Positions 53,595-61,974 of a DNA stretch of 64,000 bases are shown here, piece after piece. The notes below the pieces were generated by a model. It saw only the letters and a program-made list of their open reading frames with translations. It did not search any database and had not been told where the DNA came from. The position numbers were made by a program, and so were the translations under genes. The stretch covers positions 5,828,001 to 5,892,000 of the forward strand of contig NZ_CP114039.1 of NCBI RefSeq assembly GCF_026965535.1, read 5' to 3'. Every line of letters starts with the position of its first letter. Positions within the stretch are counted from its first letter, which is position 1. The stretch comes from Corallococcus sp. NCRR. GTDB taxonomy: Bacteria > Myxococcota > Myxococcia > Myxococcales > Myxococcaceae.

Positions 53595-53752
53595 AGAAAC
53601 AACAGTCGTCTCGGCGGGAAGGACGAGAACTTTCTTCCCACCTATAGCCGCCCAGGTGCAAGCGACCGGGCGGCTCCCTTAGAATCCAGGGACTTGGCGT
53701 TGGTGCGAGCCCTGCAATGGAAGTCGCGAAGCGGGCCTGGCGGAGACATCTC

Positions 53753-54037
53753 ATGAAACGACTGCTGGCAGCGATGGTGATGGTGGGAGGGCTGGGGGTG
53801 GCGGCTCCCGCCCTGGCTCAGGACGGCAAGGACTCGGTGAAGATCATCCAGGAGGAGGATCGCACCGTGTACCGCAAGAAGACGGTGATTGATTTCACGG
53901 ATGTGGCGGTGGAGGGCGAGCTCACCAAGCCGGAAGGCTCCTACGTCCTCAACCGCAAGAAGACGGATTTCCAAAGCCTCATCAAGGTCCGGGAGAACTT
54001 CGACCCGGAACTTCAGAAGTCCGCGGACAATCTCTAG
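53753..54037 (+). CDS. nfsF: NfsF, small exported component of the spore-coat machinery
   Basis: A 94-residue exported protein: signal peptide (APALAQ), then KIIQEEDRTVYRKKTVIDF and GSYVLNRKKTDFQSLIKVRE. The same short, basic protein sits between the AglT-type TPR lipoprotein and the FHA/TonB-like protein in the Glt locus (GltF). No motif tells its function; probably a periplasmic linker. ATG at 53753 has GGAGA upstream, and the gap to nfsE is 158 bp. Confidence 0.75.
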   Translation: MKRLLAAMVMVGGLGVAAPALAQDGKDSVKIIQEEDRTVYRKKTVIDFTDVAVEGELTKPEGSYVLNRKKTDFQSLIKVRENFDPELQKSADNL

Positions 54038-54093
54038 ACAGCACAGGTGGCGTTGAACGTTTTCGGGACGGGAAGGGAAGAAGGAAGAACTTC

Positions 54094-56151
54094 ATGGCGG
54101 CGGCGAGAAAAAACGGATTGACGCTTCGTATCACCACCCCGGACGGCTCCATCCAGGAGACGGTTTCGGAGGCGGAGAGTGTCATCGTGGGGTCGGGCGC
54201 CCAGGCGGCGGTGAAGATTCAGGATCCGCGCGTGTCCAACCTCCACGTGATGCTGAAGGTGGACAACGATGGCTCCGTGACGGCCATCGACCTGGGCAGT
54301 GAAGGCGGCACGCAGGTGTCCGGGCAGAAGCTCATCATCCCCACGGCCCTCAAGCCCGGGGATGTGCTCACGGTGGGGACCTCCCAGGTGGAGGTGCTCT
54401 TCGGTGACGCGCCCCGGCCGGTGGCTCCGGCGGCGGCGGTGGCGCAGCCCGGCGTGTTCCAGCAGCGCCCGGTGATGCCTCCGGCTCCGGCTCCGGCGGC
54501 GCACGCGGCGCCGGTGCCTCCCAACATGCGGCAGGCGCCTCCGCCTCCGCGACCCGCGATGAACGCTGCGCCCACGAACGTGGTGGGCACGGTGAGCACG
54601 CCGCGCTCCGCTCCGGCGGGCGCGCTGGGCACGCAGGCTTCGACGAACGTGACGTCCACCCCGGTGTTCGGCCCTCCGCCGCCTCCGGTGGCGGCGCGCA
54701 AGGCCACGCCGCCCCAGGTGGCCCAGGCCCGCAAGCCGCAGCCTCCGCCGCACCTGCAGGAGCCGCTGCCCAGGGACGCGCAGCCCACGCCGGACGCGAA
54801 GGTGCTCCAGGTCTCCATGCTCTGGGGCGACCAGATGCTGGAGGTCCAGCACTTCAAGGACGGCGCGCCGGTCACCATCGGCGAGGCCGCGAAGAACACC
54901 TTCACCGTGTTCTCGCCGCAGGTGGGCAAGCGCCACGTGCTCGCGCTGAGCAAGGGCGACAAGCTGGAGCTGCGCGCTCCGGCGGGCTCCGGCGTCTTCG
55001 TCACCAACAACGGTGACGTGCGCACGAAGGACGCGCTGCGCGCCGCGGGCCAGCTCAACAACGCCACGGCGGATCAGGAGCAGCTCTTCACCCTGGGCCT
55101 GCATGACCGGGCGGAGGTGTCGCTGGGCACGGTGGCGTTCGTGATGCGCTACGTGAAGCCGTCGCCGGCCATCCTGGCGACGTCGCTGTCCGACCGCGAC
55201 TTCAGCTTCTTCAAGATCGCCGCCATCTGCATCCTCGCGGCGGCGGCGTTCGTCACCGCGATGATGCTGACGCCGCACACGGACACGAAGTCCGCGGACG
55301 ACGTCTTCGAGTCCCAGCAGCGCGTGGCCAAGTTCCTCATCGCCCCGGAGAAGAAGGTGGAGGCGAAGAAGCTCCAGCTCTCCGGTGTGGAGGAGGGGGC
55401 CAAGGCCAAGGACGAAGAGGGCAAGTTCGGCAAGCAGGAGGCGAAGCAGGAGGAGGCGGCGCCCTCCAAGCCGGGCACCCCGGTGGTGGACAAGTCCAAG
55501 AAGGAGAAGGACCGCCAGGTGGTGGGCAAGGTGGGCCTCCTCGGCGCGCTCAAGGGCATGAAGGGTGGCGCTTCCGACGTGTTCGGTCCGGGCGGCATCG
55601 GCACGGGTATCAACAACTCGCTGGGCGGCCTCAAGGGCGGCGCGGCCATGGGTGACGCGCACGGCGTGGGCGGCCTGGGTTCGCGTGGCACGGGCAACGG
55701 CGGTGGCGGCACGGCGCTGGGCATCGGCGGCCTGGGCACCCAGGGCAACGGCCGGGGCACGGGCGGCTCGGGCGGCATCGACCTGGGCGGCCGTGGCAAG
55801 TCCGTCACCAAGGTCATCCCCGGCAAGACGACGGTGATTGGCGGCCTGGACAAGGACGTCATCGCCAAGGTCATCCGGCGGCACCAGAACGAGATCAAGT
55901 ACTGCTACGAGTCGGAGCTGAACAAGAACCCGTCGCTGGCCGGCAAGGTCGCGGTGGCCTTCACCATCGACCCGGCGGGCGCGGTGGCGGACGCCAGCGT
56001 GTCCGAGTCCACGCTGGGCAGCTCTCCCGCGGAGCAGTGCATGATCTCCCGCATCCGCCGCTGGAAGTTCCCGGAGCCCAAGGGCGGCGGCGTGGTGAAC
56101 GTGACGTACCCCTGGCTGTTCTCGCCCTCGGGCGCTGACGCCGCGGAGTAA
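54094..56151 (+). CDS. nfsG: NfsG, FHA-domain protein with TonB-like C-terminus (GltG paralogue)
   Basis: A 685-residue inner-membrane protein. N-terminus: an FHA domain at about 10-105 (VIVGSGAQAAVKI, RVSNLHVMLKV), then an Ala/Pro-rich linker. A second FHA-like fold at about 238-350 (VTIGEAAKNTFTVF, VGKRHVLAL) precedes one membrane helix at about 370-392. Outside come a charged stretch and a glycine-rich stretch, then the AgmX/GltG-type C-terminal domain (RRHQNEIKYCYESELNKNP, SRIRRWKFPEPKGGGVVNV). In M. xanthus GltG reaches across the periplasm to outer-membrane parts, powered by AglRQS; NfsG does the same in sporulation. FHA domains bind phosphothreonine, so kinase input is possible. Confidence 0.88.
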   Translation: MAAARKNGLTLRITTPDGSIQETVSEAESVIVGSGAQAAVKIQDPRVSNLHVMLKVDNDGSVTAIDLGSEGGTQVSGQKLIIPTALKPGDVLTVGTSQVEVLFGDAPRPVAPAAAVAQPGVFQQRPVMPPAPAPAAHAAPVPPNMRQAPPPPRPAMNAAPTNVVGTVSTPRSAPAGALGTQASTNVTSTPVFGPPPPPVAARKATPPQVAQARKPQPPPHLQEPLPRDAQPTPDAKVLQVSMLWGDQMLEVQHFKDGAPVTIGEAAKNTFTVFSPQVGKRHVLALSKGDKLELRAPAGSGVFVTNNGDVRTKDALRAAGQLNNATADQEQLFTLGLHDRAEVSLGTVAFVMRYVKPSPAILATSLSDRDFSFFKIAAICILAAAAFVTAMMLTPHTDTKSADDVFESQQRVAKFLIAPEKKVEAKKLQLSGVEEGAKAKDEEGKFGKQEAKQEEAAPSKPGTPVVDKSKKEKDRQVVGKVGLLGALKGMKGGASDVFGPGGIGTGINNSLGGLKGGAAMGDAHGVGGLGSRGTGNGGGGTALGIGGLGTQGNGRGTGGSGGIDLGGRGKSVTKVIPGKTTVIGGLDKDVIAKVIRRHQNEIKYCYESELNKNPSLAGKVAVAFTIDPAGAVADASVSESTLGSSPAEQCMISRIRRWKFPEPKGGGVVNVTYPWLFSPSGADAAE

Positions 56152-56186
56152 CGGCACAAAGCCACGATTCGTAGACTGGAAGACCG

Positions 56187-56223
56187 AAATGGCGTGGACG
56201 AAACGGTCCACGCCATTTTCGTT
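56187..56223 (+). terminator. strong intrinsic terminator between nfsG and nfsH
   Basis: AAATGGCGTGGAC (56187-56199) and GTCCACGCCATTT (56206-56218) form a 13-bp perfect stem with a 6-nt loop. TTTCG then TTTTT follow on the plus strand. It lies 36 bp after the nfsG stop. Confidence 0.75.
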
Positions 56224-56304
56224 TTTCCCCGCTGCCGTTTCGTGCCGGGCGTCACTACTGTCCGTGCCACTGCTGCCAGGCGTGCGAGGGAGCAGGAGGA
56301 CAAC

Positions 56305-56919
56305 GTGACGGGAGGAGTCGTGAGGAAGTCGCTGCTGTTGGCCGCGCTCGCGCTGGCGACGCCGGCCCTGGGGGCCACGCCGCCGGAGGGTGTGCCGTTC
56401 GAGCCGCGCCGGGGGTTCTTCACCGAGACCGACCTCGGTGTGTTCTTCACGGTGGGCGGCGAGAACAGCTACTCCAACGCGCAGTCATACGTGCAGCTGG
56501 GCATCGGGTACGACCTGACGGAGCAGATTTCGCTGGGGGCCCACTTCGCGCTGGGCTCGTCCGCGCAGAACTGCTTCGCGGGCTATCTGCCGGACTCCAA
56601 CGTCTGCGCCCTGTCGGACAACTTCACGGTGGCCTTCGGCGACCTGACGGCCGCGTACCACGTGCGGCTGGCCAACCGCTTCTACCTGACGCCCAAGGTG
56701 GCGGCGGGCTACACGCGCCTGGAGCCCCGGCCGGTGAATCCGGAAGACGGCGATCCGGGCCAGTCCATCAACGCTTTCAACGCGGGCCTGGGCGTGGGCG
56801 TGGAGTACGCGACGTCCTTCGACCACTTCTCCGTGGGCGCGGACCTGCTCGGCCGCTACATCATCGGGCCGAACATCATGTCGTTCGCGGTGTTCCCGCG
56901 CGTGAAGTACACGTTCTGA
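56305..56919 (+). CDS. nfsH: NfsH, outer-membrane beta-barrel of the spore-coat machinery
   Basis: A 204-residue exported barrel: signal peptide (TPALGA), strands such as SYVQLGIGYDLTEQISLGAHF and GLGVGVEYATSFDHFSVGA, and a terminal Phe (FPRVKYTF). Two Cys (QNCFAGYLPDSNVCA) could bridge. GltH/NfsH-type protein, closing the locus. GTG at 56305 has a near-perfect AGGAGGA 4 nt upstream, deciding against ATG at 56194, which lies within the terminator. Because that terminator separates it from nfsG, expression may be lower or use a separate promoter. Confidence 0.8.
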   Translation: MTGGVVRKSLLLAALALATPALGATPPEGVPFEPRRGFFTETDLGVFFTVGGENSYSNAQSYVQLGIGYDLTEQISLGAHFALGSSAQNCFAGYLPDSNVCALSDNFTVAFGDLTAAYHVRLANRFYLTPKVAAGYTRLEPRPVNPEDGDPGQSINAFNAGLGVGVEYATSFDHFSVGADLLGRYIIGPNIMSFAVFPRVKYTF

Positions 56920-56925
56920 AGCGCG

Positions 56926-57618
56926 CTACGCGCCCAGGCAGAACGCGGCGGCCTTCAGGGTGTGGATGGCCGTGGTGTCGAACACCGGCACGGACGCGTC
57001 GCCGGGTTTGATCAGCAGGGTGATCTCCGTGCAGCCCAGGATGATGCCCTGGGCGCCCCGGCGGACCAGGCCCTCCATGATGCGCTGGTAGCGCTCCCGG
57101 GAGGCCGCCTTCACCTGGCCCAGGCACAGCTCCTGGTAGATGACGTCATGGACCTGCTGGCGCTCCTCGTCGGTGGGCACCAGGACCTCCAGGCCCGATT
57201 CGGCGAGCCTGCCTTTGTAGAAGTCCTGCTCCATCGTGTAGCGCGTCCCGAGCAGGCCCACGGTCTTCACGTGGGCGCGGAGGATCTCCTGCGCGGTCGC
57301 CTCCGCGATGTGCAGGAAGGGGATGCGGATGGCGGCGGTGAGCTCCGGCGCCAGCTTGTGCATGGTGTTGGTGCACAGCACCAGGGCCTCGGCCCCCGCG
57401 CGCTCCAGCGCCCGGGCGGCGTCGCACAGGATGCGGGCCGCGTCGTCCCACCGGCCGGCGCTCTGGGCGTGTTCAATCTCCTGGAAGTCCACGCTGTAGA
57501 GGACGACCTTCGCGGAGTGGTGGCCGCCCAGCTCCCGCTTCACGTGCTCGTTGATCCGCCGGTAGTACTCCGCCGTGGACTCCCAGCTCATGCCGCCCAG
57601 CAATCCAATCGTCTTCAT
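56926..57618 (-). CDS. aspartate/glutamate racemase family protein
   Basis: A 230-residue Asp/Glu racemase. The start is MKTIGLLGGMSWESTAEYY; Cys82 in VLCTNTMHKL and Cys196 in ILGCTEITLL are the two catalytic Cys in place, so racemisation of aspartate (or glutamate) is likely. D-amino acids could feed the cell wall or spore coat. Its ATG overlaps the stop of the AraC-type regulator gene (ATGA), so the two form an operon, and it converges on nfsH with 6 bp between them. Confidence 0.88.
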   Translation of the reverse strand: MKTIGLLGGMSWESTAEYYRRINEHVKRELGGHHSAKVVLYSVDFQEIEHAQSAGRWDDAARILCDAARALERAGAEALVLCTNTMHKLAPELTAAIRIPFLHIAEATAQEILRAHVKTVGLLGTRYTMEQDFYKGRLAESGLEVLVPTDEERQQVHDVIYQELCLGQVKAASRERYQRIMEGLVRRGAQGIILGCTEITLLIKPGDASVPVFDTTAIHTLKAAAFCLGA

Positions 57619-58538
57619 GTGTGTCGTTCCCTCCCGTACCGGGCATAGCCGGCGGGCGTGCGGCCCACGATGCGCCGGAAGTCTCGGATGAAGTGCGCCT
57701 GATCGAAGTAGCCCAGCTCCAGCGCCAGCCGCGACAGCTCCGGAGGCGGCGTTTCGCGCAGCCGCTCCGCGGCCTCATGCAGGCGGTAGCGCTGGATGAC
57801 CCACTTGGGGTTCACGCCCACGTAGCGGTTGAACAGCCGCTGCAGCGTGCGCAGCCCCGGGCCTCCGGGCGTGAGCAGGTCCTCCACCTTCGTCACCGCG
57901 CGGTCCTCCAGGATGCGCGTGACCAGCCCCTGCACGAGCGCCACGTTCGGATCCGGCGCGGGCTTGTGCTCCCGCAGGAAGGCCTCCGCCAGGGCGATGC
58001 GCTCACGGTCCGCGTCGCGTGTGACGTCGGTGGCGAGGATGGCTGCTTCCAGTTCCATCGCCTGGGGGCCCAGCAGCGGGCCCGGTGGGACGGTGCGCCG
58101 CGTGAGGGTGGACAGCGGCGTCCCCACGAAGGGGAAGAAGCCACCCGGCCGGAACTTGATGCTGAACACGCCGCCCAGGCCCTCCAGCGTGACGGAGAAG
58201 CGGCCCGGATTCACGCCGCCCACCCGTGACGTGCCGGCCTCGAAGGCCCAATGCACGGACGGGTGCGGCAGGGTCTGCTGGTGCACGGGTGGCTGTCCGC
58301 GCAGATCCCACCTCACGGCCCAGAAGTGTTCCACCCATGGACGCAGGTCCTCCGAGGGCAGCACGCGGACGTGCTCGAAGTGCCGGGAGTCCGGACGGGG
58401 ATACAACACGCCCCGAGGCTTGCCCGCGTTCGACTCCACCCGCCTTGCCGCCTCCTGCCGGACGTCCGCGTCCTGACGTGTTTCTACAATCACATCCCGG
58501 GAGGCGCTGCTATTCGCGTGCGCCGTGCATGGACGCAT
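57615..58538 (-). CDS. AraC-family transcriptional regulator
   Basis: A 307-residue regulator. The N-terminal 200 residues form a ligand-type domain (SVHWAFEAGTSRVGGVNPG, GVFSIKFRPGGFFPF). The C-terminal AraC domain has two helix-turn-helices: LRTLQRLFNRYVGVNPKWV and LSRLALELGYFDQAHFIRDF, then GRTPAGYARYGR. First gene of an operon with the racemase, so it may control D-amino-acid use. ATG at 58538 is a choice; longer in-frame starts to 58676 would cross the divergent gene. Confidence 0.85.
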   Translation of the reverse strand: MRPCTAHANSSASRDVIVETRQDADVRQEAARRVESNAGKPRGVLYPRPDSRHFEHVRVLPSEDLRPWVEHFWAVRWDLRGQPPVHQQTLPHPSVHWAFEAGTSRVGGVNPGRFSVTLEGLGGVFSIKFRPGGFFPFVGTPLSTLTRRTVPPGPLLGPQAMELEAAILATDVTRDADRERIALAEAFLREHKPAPDPNVALVQGLVTRILEDRAVTKVEDLLTPGGPGLRTLQRLFNRYVGVNPKWVIQRYRLHEAAERLRETPPPELSRLALELGYFDQAHFIRDFRRIVGRTPAGYARYGRERHT

Positions 58539-58575
58539 GGCGCGTCCGCGCCCCTGACGTGGAGTGGCCTGGACC

Positions 58576-58977
58576 ATGGATACCCCCGCGAAGATCCGTT
58601 TCTCGATGGCGAACTGGCAGGAGGACTTCTTCGGTGAAGGGGAGGGCGGCGTGAAGCTGTCGCGGACCACCTGCACGCGCGGCTTCCAGGGCGACTTCGA
58701 GGGGCAGGGCGTCCTGGCGTACCTGTCGGACTACCGCGCTGACGGGACGTGTCACTTCGTGGGCCTGGAGCGGGTGACGGGCACGCTCCTGGGACGGCAG
58801 GGCGCGTTCGTGCTGAACCACCGGGGCGTCTATGCGCACGACACGGCCACGTCCGACTGGGAGGTCGTTCCCGGCTCGGGCACGGGCGCGTTGGAGGGGC
58901 TGAGCGGCCACGGCAGCTTCGTGGCGAAGCATGGTGAGGACGTGCACGACATGGTGCTGCACTACCGCTTCGATTGA
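58576..58977 (+). CDS. DUF3224-domain protein (allene-oxide-cyclase-like barrel)
   Basis: A 133-residue beta-barrel protein. The pattern KLSRTTCTRGFQGDFEGQG, HFVGLERVTGTLLGRQGAF and VVPGSGTGALEGLSGHGSF is the DUF3224 signature. The fold resembles allene oxide cyclase, but bacterial members have no known function. It is transcribed away from the AraC-type gene with 37 bp between start codons, so it may be that regulator's target. No signal peptide. Confidence 0.82.
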   Translation: MDTPAKIRFSMANWQEDFFGEGEGGVKLSRTTCTRGFQGDFEGQGVLAYLSDYRADGTCHFVGLERVTGTLLGRQGAFVLNHRGVYAHDTATSDWEVVPGSGTGALEGLSGHGSFVAKHGEDVHDMVLHYRFD

Positions 58978-59073
58978 CGCCGGACAGGTGCCCCGGCCCG
59001 GGGGGCGGATTCAGCTCCGACGGTCGTGTGCTCACCCTGAAAGTCACCCTCGCGTTTCTTTCCAGGTAAGCCC

Positions 59074-59883
59074 ATGACCCCCGTTATCCGTTCCCACGCG
59101 CGTGTGTGGGTGGTGGTGCTGTCATTGCTGGCCGTCCCCGCCTTCGCGCAAGGCATCCCGGACCTGCCGTCCGCGGAGGCGTGCTGGGGCCAGCTGCCGG
59201 ACGCGGACCATGACGGAGTGAGCGACAGCTGCGAGCTCCGGGTGGCCGCGGCGTTCATGCCCACGCTGTGGATTGCCCAGGGGGAGAAAGGCGTGGCGCG
59301 CCGGCCGTACTTCGCGGCGCGGCCGTTGAACTCCGCGCAGCGCACGCTGCGCATCTTCTACCTGTCCGCGTACTACGAGGACCACGGCATCCCCAGCCTG
59401 GGCATCTTCAACGTCTTCGCCCACGACGGGGACTCCGAGTTCCAGGTGCTGGACGTGCACCATGGAGACGACGGCCGCTGGTACCTGGACCAGGCCTTCC
59501 TGTCCGCGCACCTGGAGACGGCGTGCGACGCCTCGGGCTGGTACGGCTACGCGCAGCTCGAGTACGCGGGGGCGTACCGGGGCGCGCCGCGCATCTACGT
59601 GGCCGTGAACAAGCACGGCTCGTACAACACGAAGTCCGCCTGCGACCGGGGCTGCTACTTCACCGACAGCTGCTCCCAGGGCCGACAGGAGGCGTTGGAT
59701 CCGGGCAACCAGCTCGCGGGCCGCAACGTGGGCTCCATCACCCTGCCGCTCATCAACGCCGTCACCGTCAACGGCCAGACGGAGCGGCTTTTGGACGACG
59801 TGGAGTTCAAGGGCTGGGACGACCAGGGGAACCGGAGCAACTCCACGCCGTACCGTGCCCGGCTCGTCCGCTTCGGCTTCTGA
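59074..59883 (+). CDS. secreted protein of unknown function
   Basis: A 269-residue exported protein: signal peptide (AVPAFAQ), a Ca-binding-like DADHDGVSDSCE near 45, then AAAFMPTLWIAQGE and, later, NVFAHDGDSEFQVLDVHHGD. Cys-rich SACDRGCYFTDSCSQG near 190 suggests disulfides. The order of a strand with PTLW, then HDGDSEF, recalls Vps62-like proteins and echoes the HDWE protein at 15219-16664, but homology is unproven. Function unknown. Confidence 0.65.
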   Translation: MTPVIRSHARVWVVVLSLLAVPAFAQGIPDLPSAEACWGQLPDADHDGVSDSCELRVAAAFMPTLWIAQGEKGVARRPYFAARPLNSAQRTLRIFYLSAYYEDHGIPSLGIFNVFAHDGDSEFQVLDVHHGDDGRWYLDQAFLSAHLETACDASGWYGYAQLEYAGAYRGAPRIYVAVNKHGSYNTKSACDRGCYFTDSCSQGRQEALDPGNQLAGRNVGSITLPLINAVTVNGQTERLLDDVEFKGWDDQGNRSNSTPYRARLVRFGF

Positions 59884-59896
59884 AGCCGGAACGAAG

Positions 59897-59930
59897 CAGG
59901 GGCCGCCACCCGCGAAGGTGACGGCCCCTG
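59897..59930. terminator. bidirectional hairpin between convergent genes
   Basis: CAGGGGCCGCCACC (59897-59910) and GGTGACGGCCCCTG (59917-59930) pair with one mismatch in 14 around a 6-nt loop. It lies between the convergent secreted-protein and typA stops. Confidence 0.55.
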
Positions 59931-59957
59931 GAAGCCTCAGGCGTCTCGACGGAAGGG

Positions 59958-61808
59958 CTACTCCGCCTCGGCGCGCTCCTCGCGCTTGCGGTCGCGCTCG
60001 GCGCGGTAGCGCTCGCCGTGGGCCAGCGCCTTCTTGCGCATGCGGATGGACTTGGGCGTCACCTCGACGAGCTCGTCGTCGGCGATCCACTCCAGGGCCT
60101 TCTCCAGCCCCATCTCGCGCGGCGGGACGAGGATGACGTTCTCGTCGCGGCCGGCGGCGCGGATGTTGGTGAGCTTCTTCTCGCGGCAGCAGTTGACGTT
60201 GAGCTCGGACGGGTGCGAGTGCTCGCCGATGATCATGCCCTCGTACACGGTGGTGCCCGCGCCCACGAAGAGCTGACCGCGCTCCTGGATGCTGAACAGC
60301 GCGTACGGCACCGTGTCGCCCAGGCGGTCGGAGACCATGGCGCCGTTGGCGCGCTTGGGGATGTAGCCGAACCACGGCTCGAAGCCGTCGAACTGGCTGC
60401 TCATGATGCCTTCACCACGCGTGATGGTGAGGAACTCCGAGCGGAAGCCGATGAGGCCGCGCGCGGGGATGCGGAACTGGAGGCGGGTGCGGCCCGAGCC
60501 CAGCTGCGCCATGTCCGTCATGCGGCCCTTGCGGGGCCCCAGGCGCTCCGTCACCGCGCCCACGCTGTTCTCCGGCACGTCGCAGAAGAGCAGCTCCATG
60601 GGCTCGTGGACCTGGCCATCCACTTCCTTGGTGATGGGCTCCGGGTTGGAGGCGGTGAGCTCGTAGCCCTCGCGGCGCATGTTCTCGATGATGACCGCCA
60701 GCGCCAGTTCGCCACGGCCCACCACGCGGAACGCGTCCGGCGTCGCGGTGTCCTCCACGCGCACGGCCACGTTGCGGTAGGCCTCGCGGTACAGGCGCTC
60801 GCGCAGGTTGCGGGAGGTGACGTACTTGCCCTCCTTGCCCGCCAGCGGCCCGTCGTTGACCTTGAAGATCATCATCATCGTGGGCTCGTCCACGGTGATG
60901 CGCGGCAGCGCCACGGGCTTCTCGAAGTCCGCGATGGTGTCGCCGATGCTGATTTCCTCGATGCCCGCGATGGAGACGATCTCACCCGGGCCCGCGTCCG
61001 GGATCTCCTGGCGCTTCAGGCCGGAGAAGCCGAACAGCTTGACGATCTTGCCCTGCTGCACCTTGCCGCCCTCGCGGACGACGGACACGGGCATGTTCGG
61101 GGTGATGCGGCCCGCCTGCACGCGGCCCACCGCCAGACGGCCGACGTAGTCGTCGTAGTCCAGGTTGGCGACCAGCAACTGGAGCGTCGTCTGCTCCGCC
61201 GGAGGCGCGGGCGGGGGCGGGATGTGCTTGATGATGGCGTCGTACAGCGGCTCCAGCGTCTTGCCCGGCACTTCCAGCGACGTGGAGGCCTGACCCTGGC
61301 GCGCGACGGTGTAGAGGACCGGCATCTCCAACTGCTCCTCGTTCGCGCCCAGGTCGATGTAGAGCGAGTACACGAGGTCCAGCACGTCCTTGGCCCGGGC
61401 GTCCTGACGGTCGATCTTGTTGATGACCAGCACCGTCTTCAGGCCCATGGCCAGCGCCTTGCTGAGCACGAAGCGCGTCTGGGGCAGGGGACCTTCAGCG
61501 GCGTCCACCAGCAGGATGACGCCATCGACCAGGCGCAGACCGCGCTCCACCTCGCCACCGAAGTCGGCGTGGCCCGGCGTGTCGATGATGTTGATCTGCA
61601 TCCCCTTGTAGGAGACGGCGGTGTTCTTCGCGAGGATGGTGATGCCCTTCTCGCGCTCGAGGTCGTTCGAGTCCATGACCCGCTCGGCCACGTGCTCGTT
61701 GGAGCGGAAGGTCCCCGCCTGCCGCAGCAGGTGGTCGACGAGGGTGGTCTTGCCGTGGTCAACGTGGGCGACAATGGCGACGTTGCGGATGTTTTCGCGA
61801 GAGATCAT
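59958..61808 (-). CDS. typA: ribosome-associated GTPase TypA/BipA
   Basis: A 616-residue translational GTPase. G1 is AHVDHGKTT (14-22), with [14 protein letters not shown] as G3 and NKIDRQDA as G4. The G2 region [15 protein letters not shown], the EF-G-like domains and the BipA-specific C-terminus ([27 protein letters not shown]) are complete. BipA helps 50S subunit assembly and stress adaptation. ATG at 61808 is preferred over TTG at 61817; a strong promoter lies about 80 bp upstream. Confidence 0.96.
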   Translation of the reverse strand: MISRENIRNVAIVAHVDHGKTTLVDHLLRQAGTFRSNEHVAERVMDSNDLEREKGITILAKNTAVSYKGMQINIIDTPGHADFGGEVERGLRLVDGVILLVDAAEGPLPQTRFVLSKALAMGLKTVLVINKIDRQDARAKDVLDLVYSLYIDLGANEEQLEMPVLYTVARQGQASTSLEVPGKTLEPLYDAIIKHIPPPPAPPAEQTTLQLLVANLDYDDYVGRLAVGRVQAGRITPNMPVSVVREGGKVQQGKIVKLFGFSGLKRQEIPDAGPGEIVSIAGIEEISIGDTIADFEKPVALPRITVDEPTMMMIFKVNDGPLAGKEGKYVTSRNLRERLYREAYRNVAVRVEDTATPDAFRVVGRGELALAVIIENMRREGYELTASNPEPITKEVDGQVHEPMELLFCDVPENSVGAVTERLGPRKGRMTDMAQLGSGRTRLQFRIPARGLIGFRSEFLTITRGEGIMSSQFDGFEPWFGYIPKRANGAMVSDRLGDTVPYALFSIQERGQLFVGAGTTVYEGMIIGEHSHPSELNVNCCREKKLTNIRAAGRDENVILVPPREMGLEKALEWIADDELVEVTPKSIRMRKKALAHGERYRAERDRKREERAEAE

Positions 61809-61893
61809 CAGGACCAACTAACGGAAATGAAGGTGCGAGGAGAGACGCCCAGAACGGGGTTTCTCAATCCCACCGGAACCCGGAAGGCGGGGG

Positions 61894-61922
61894 CTTATAT
61901 GCCGGGGGCTTTCCACCTGCAA
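61894..61922 (-). promoter_or_regulatory. sigma-70-type promoter of typA
   Basis: On the minus strand TTGCAG (61917-61922), a 17-bp spacer and TATAAG (61894-61899), close to consensus. Transcription would begin near 61887, giving a leader of about 79 nt. Confidence 0.65.
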
Positions 61923-61974
61923 TGAAGGCGGGTGTCCAGCAGGCAAACAATCAGGCCCCCCGCCAACTGGGCGC

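Noticed and set aside
56194..56304. Upstream ATG for nfsH
   Set aside because: It lies inside the intrinsic terminator, whereas GTG at 56305 has AGGAGGA 4 nt upstream.
44609..56919. Assignment of the block to the Glt gliding machinery
   Set aside because: In M. xanthus the glt A-C and D-H genes are in separate loci and gltI/gltJ follow; here A-H are contiguous and nothing like gltI/J follows, which fits Nfs better.
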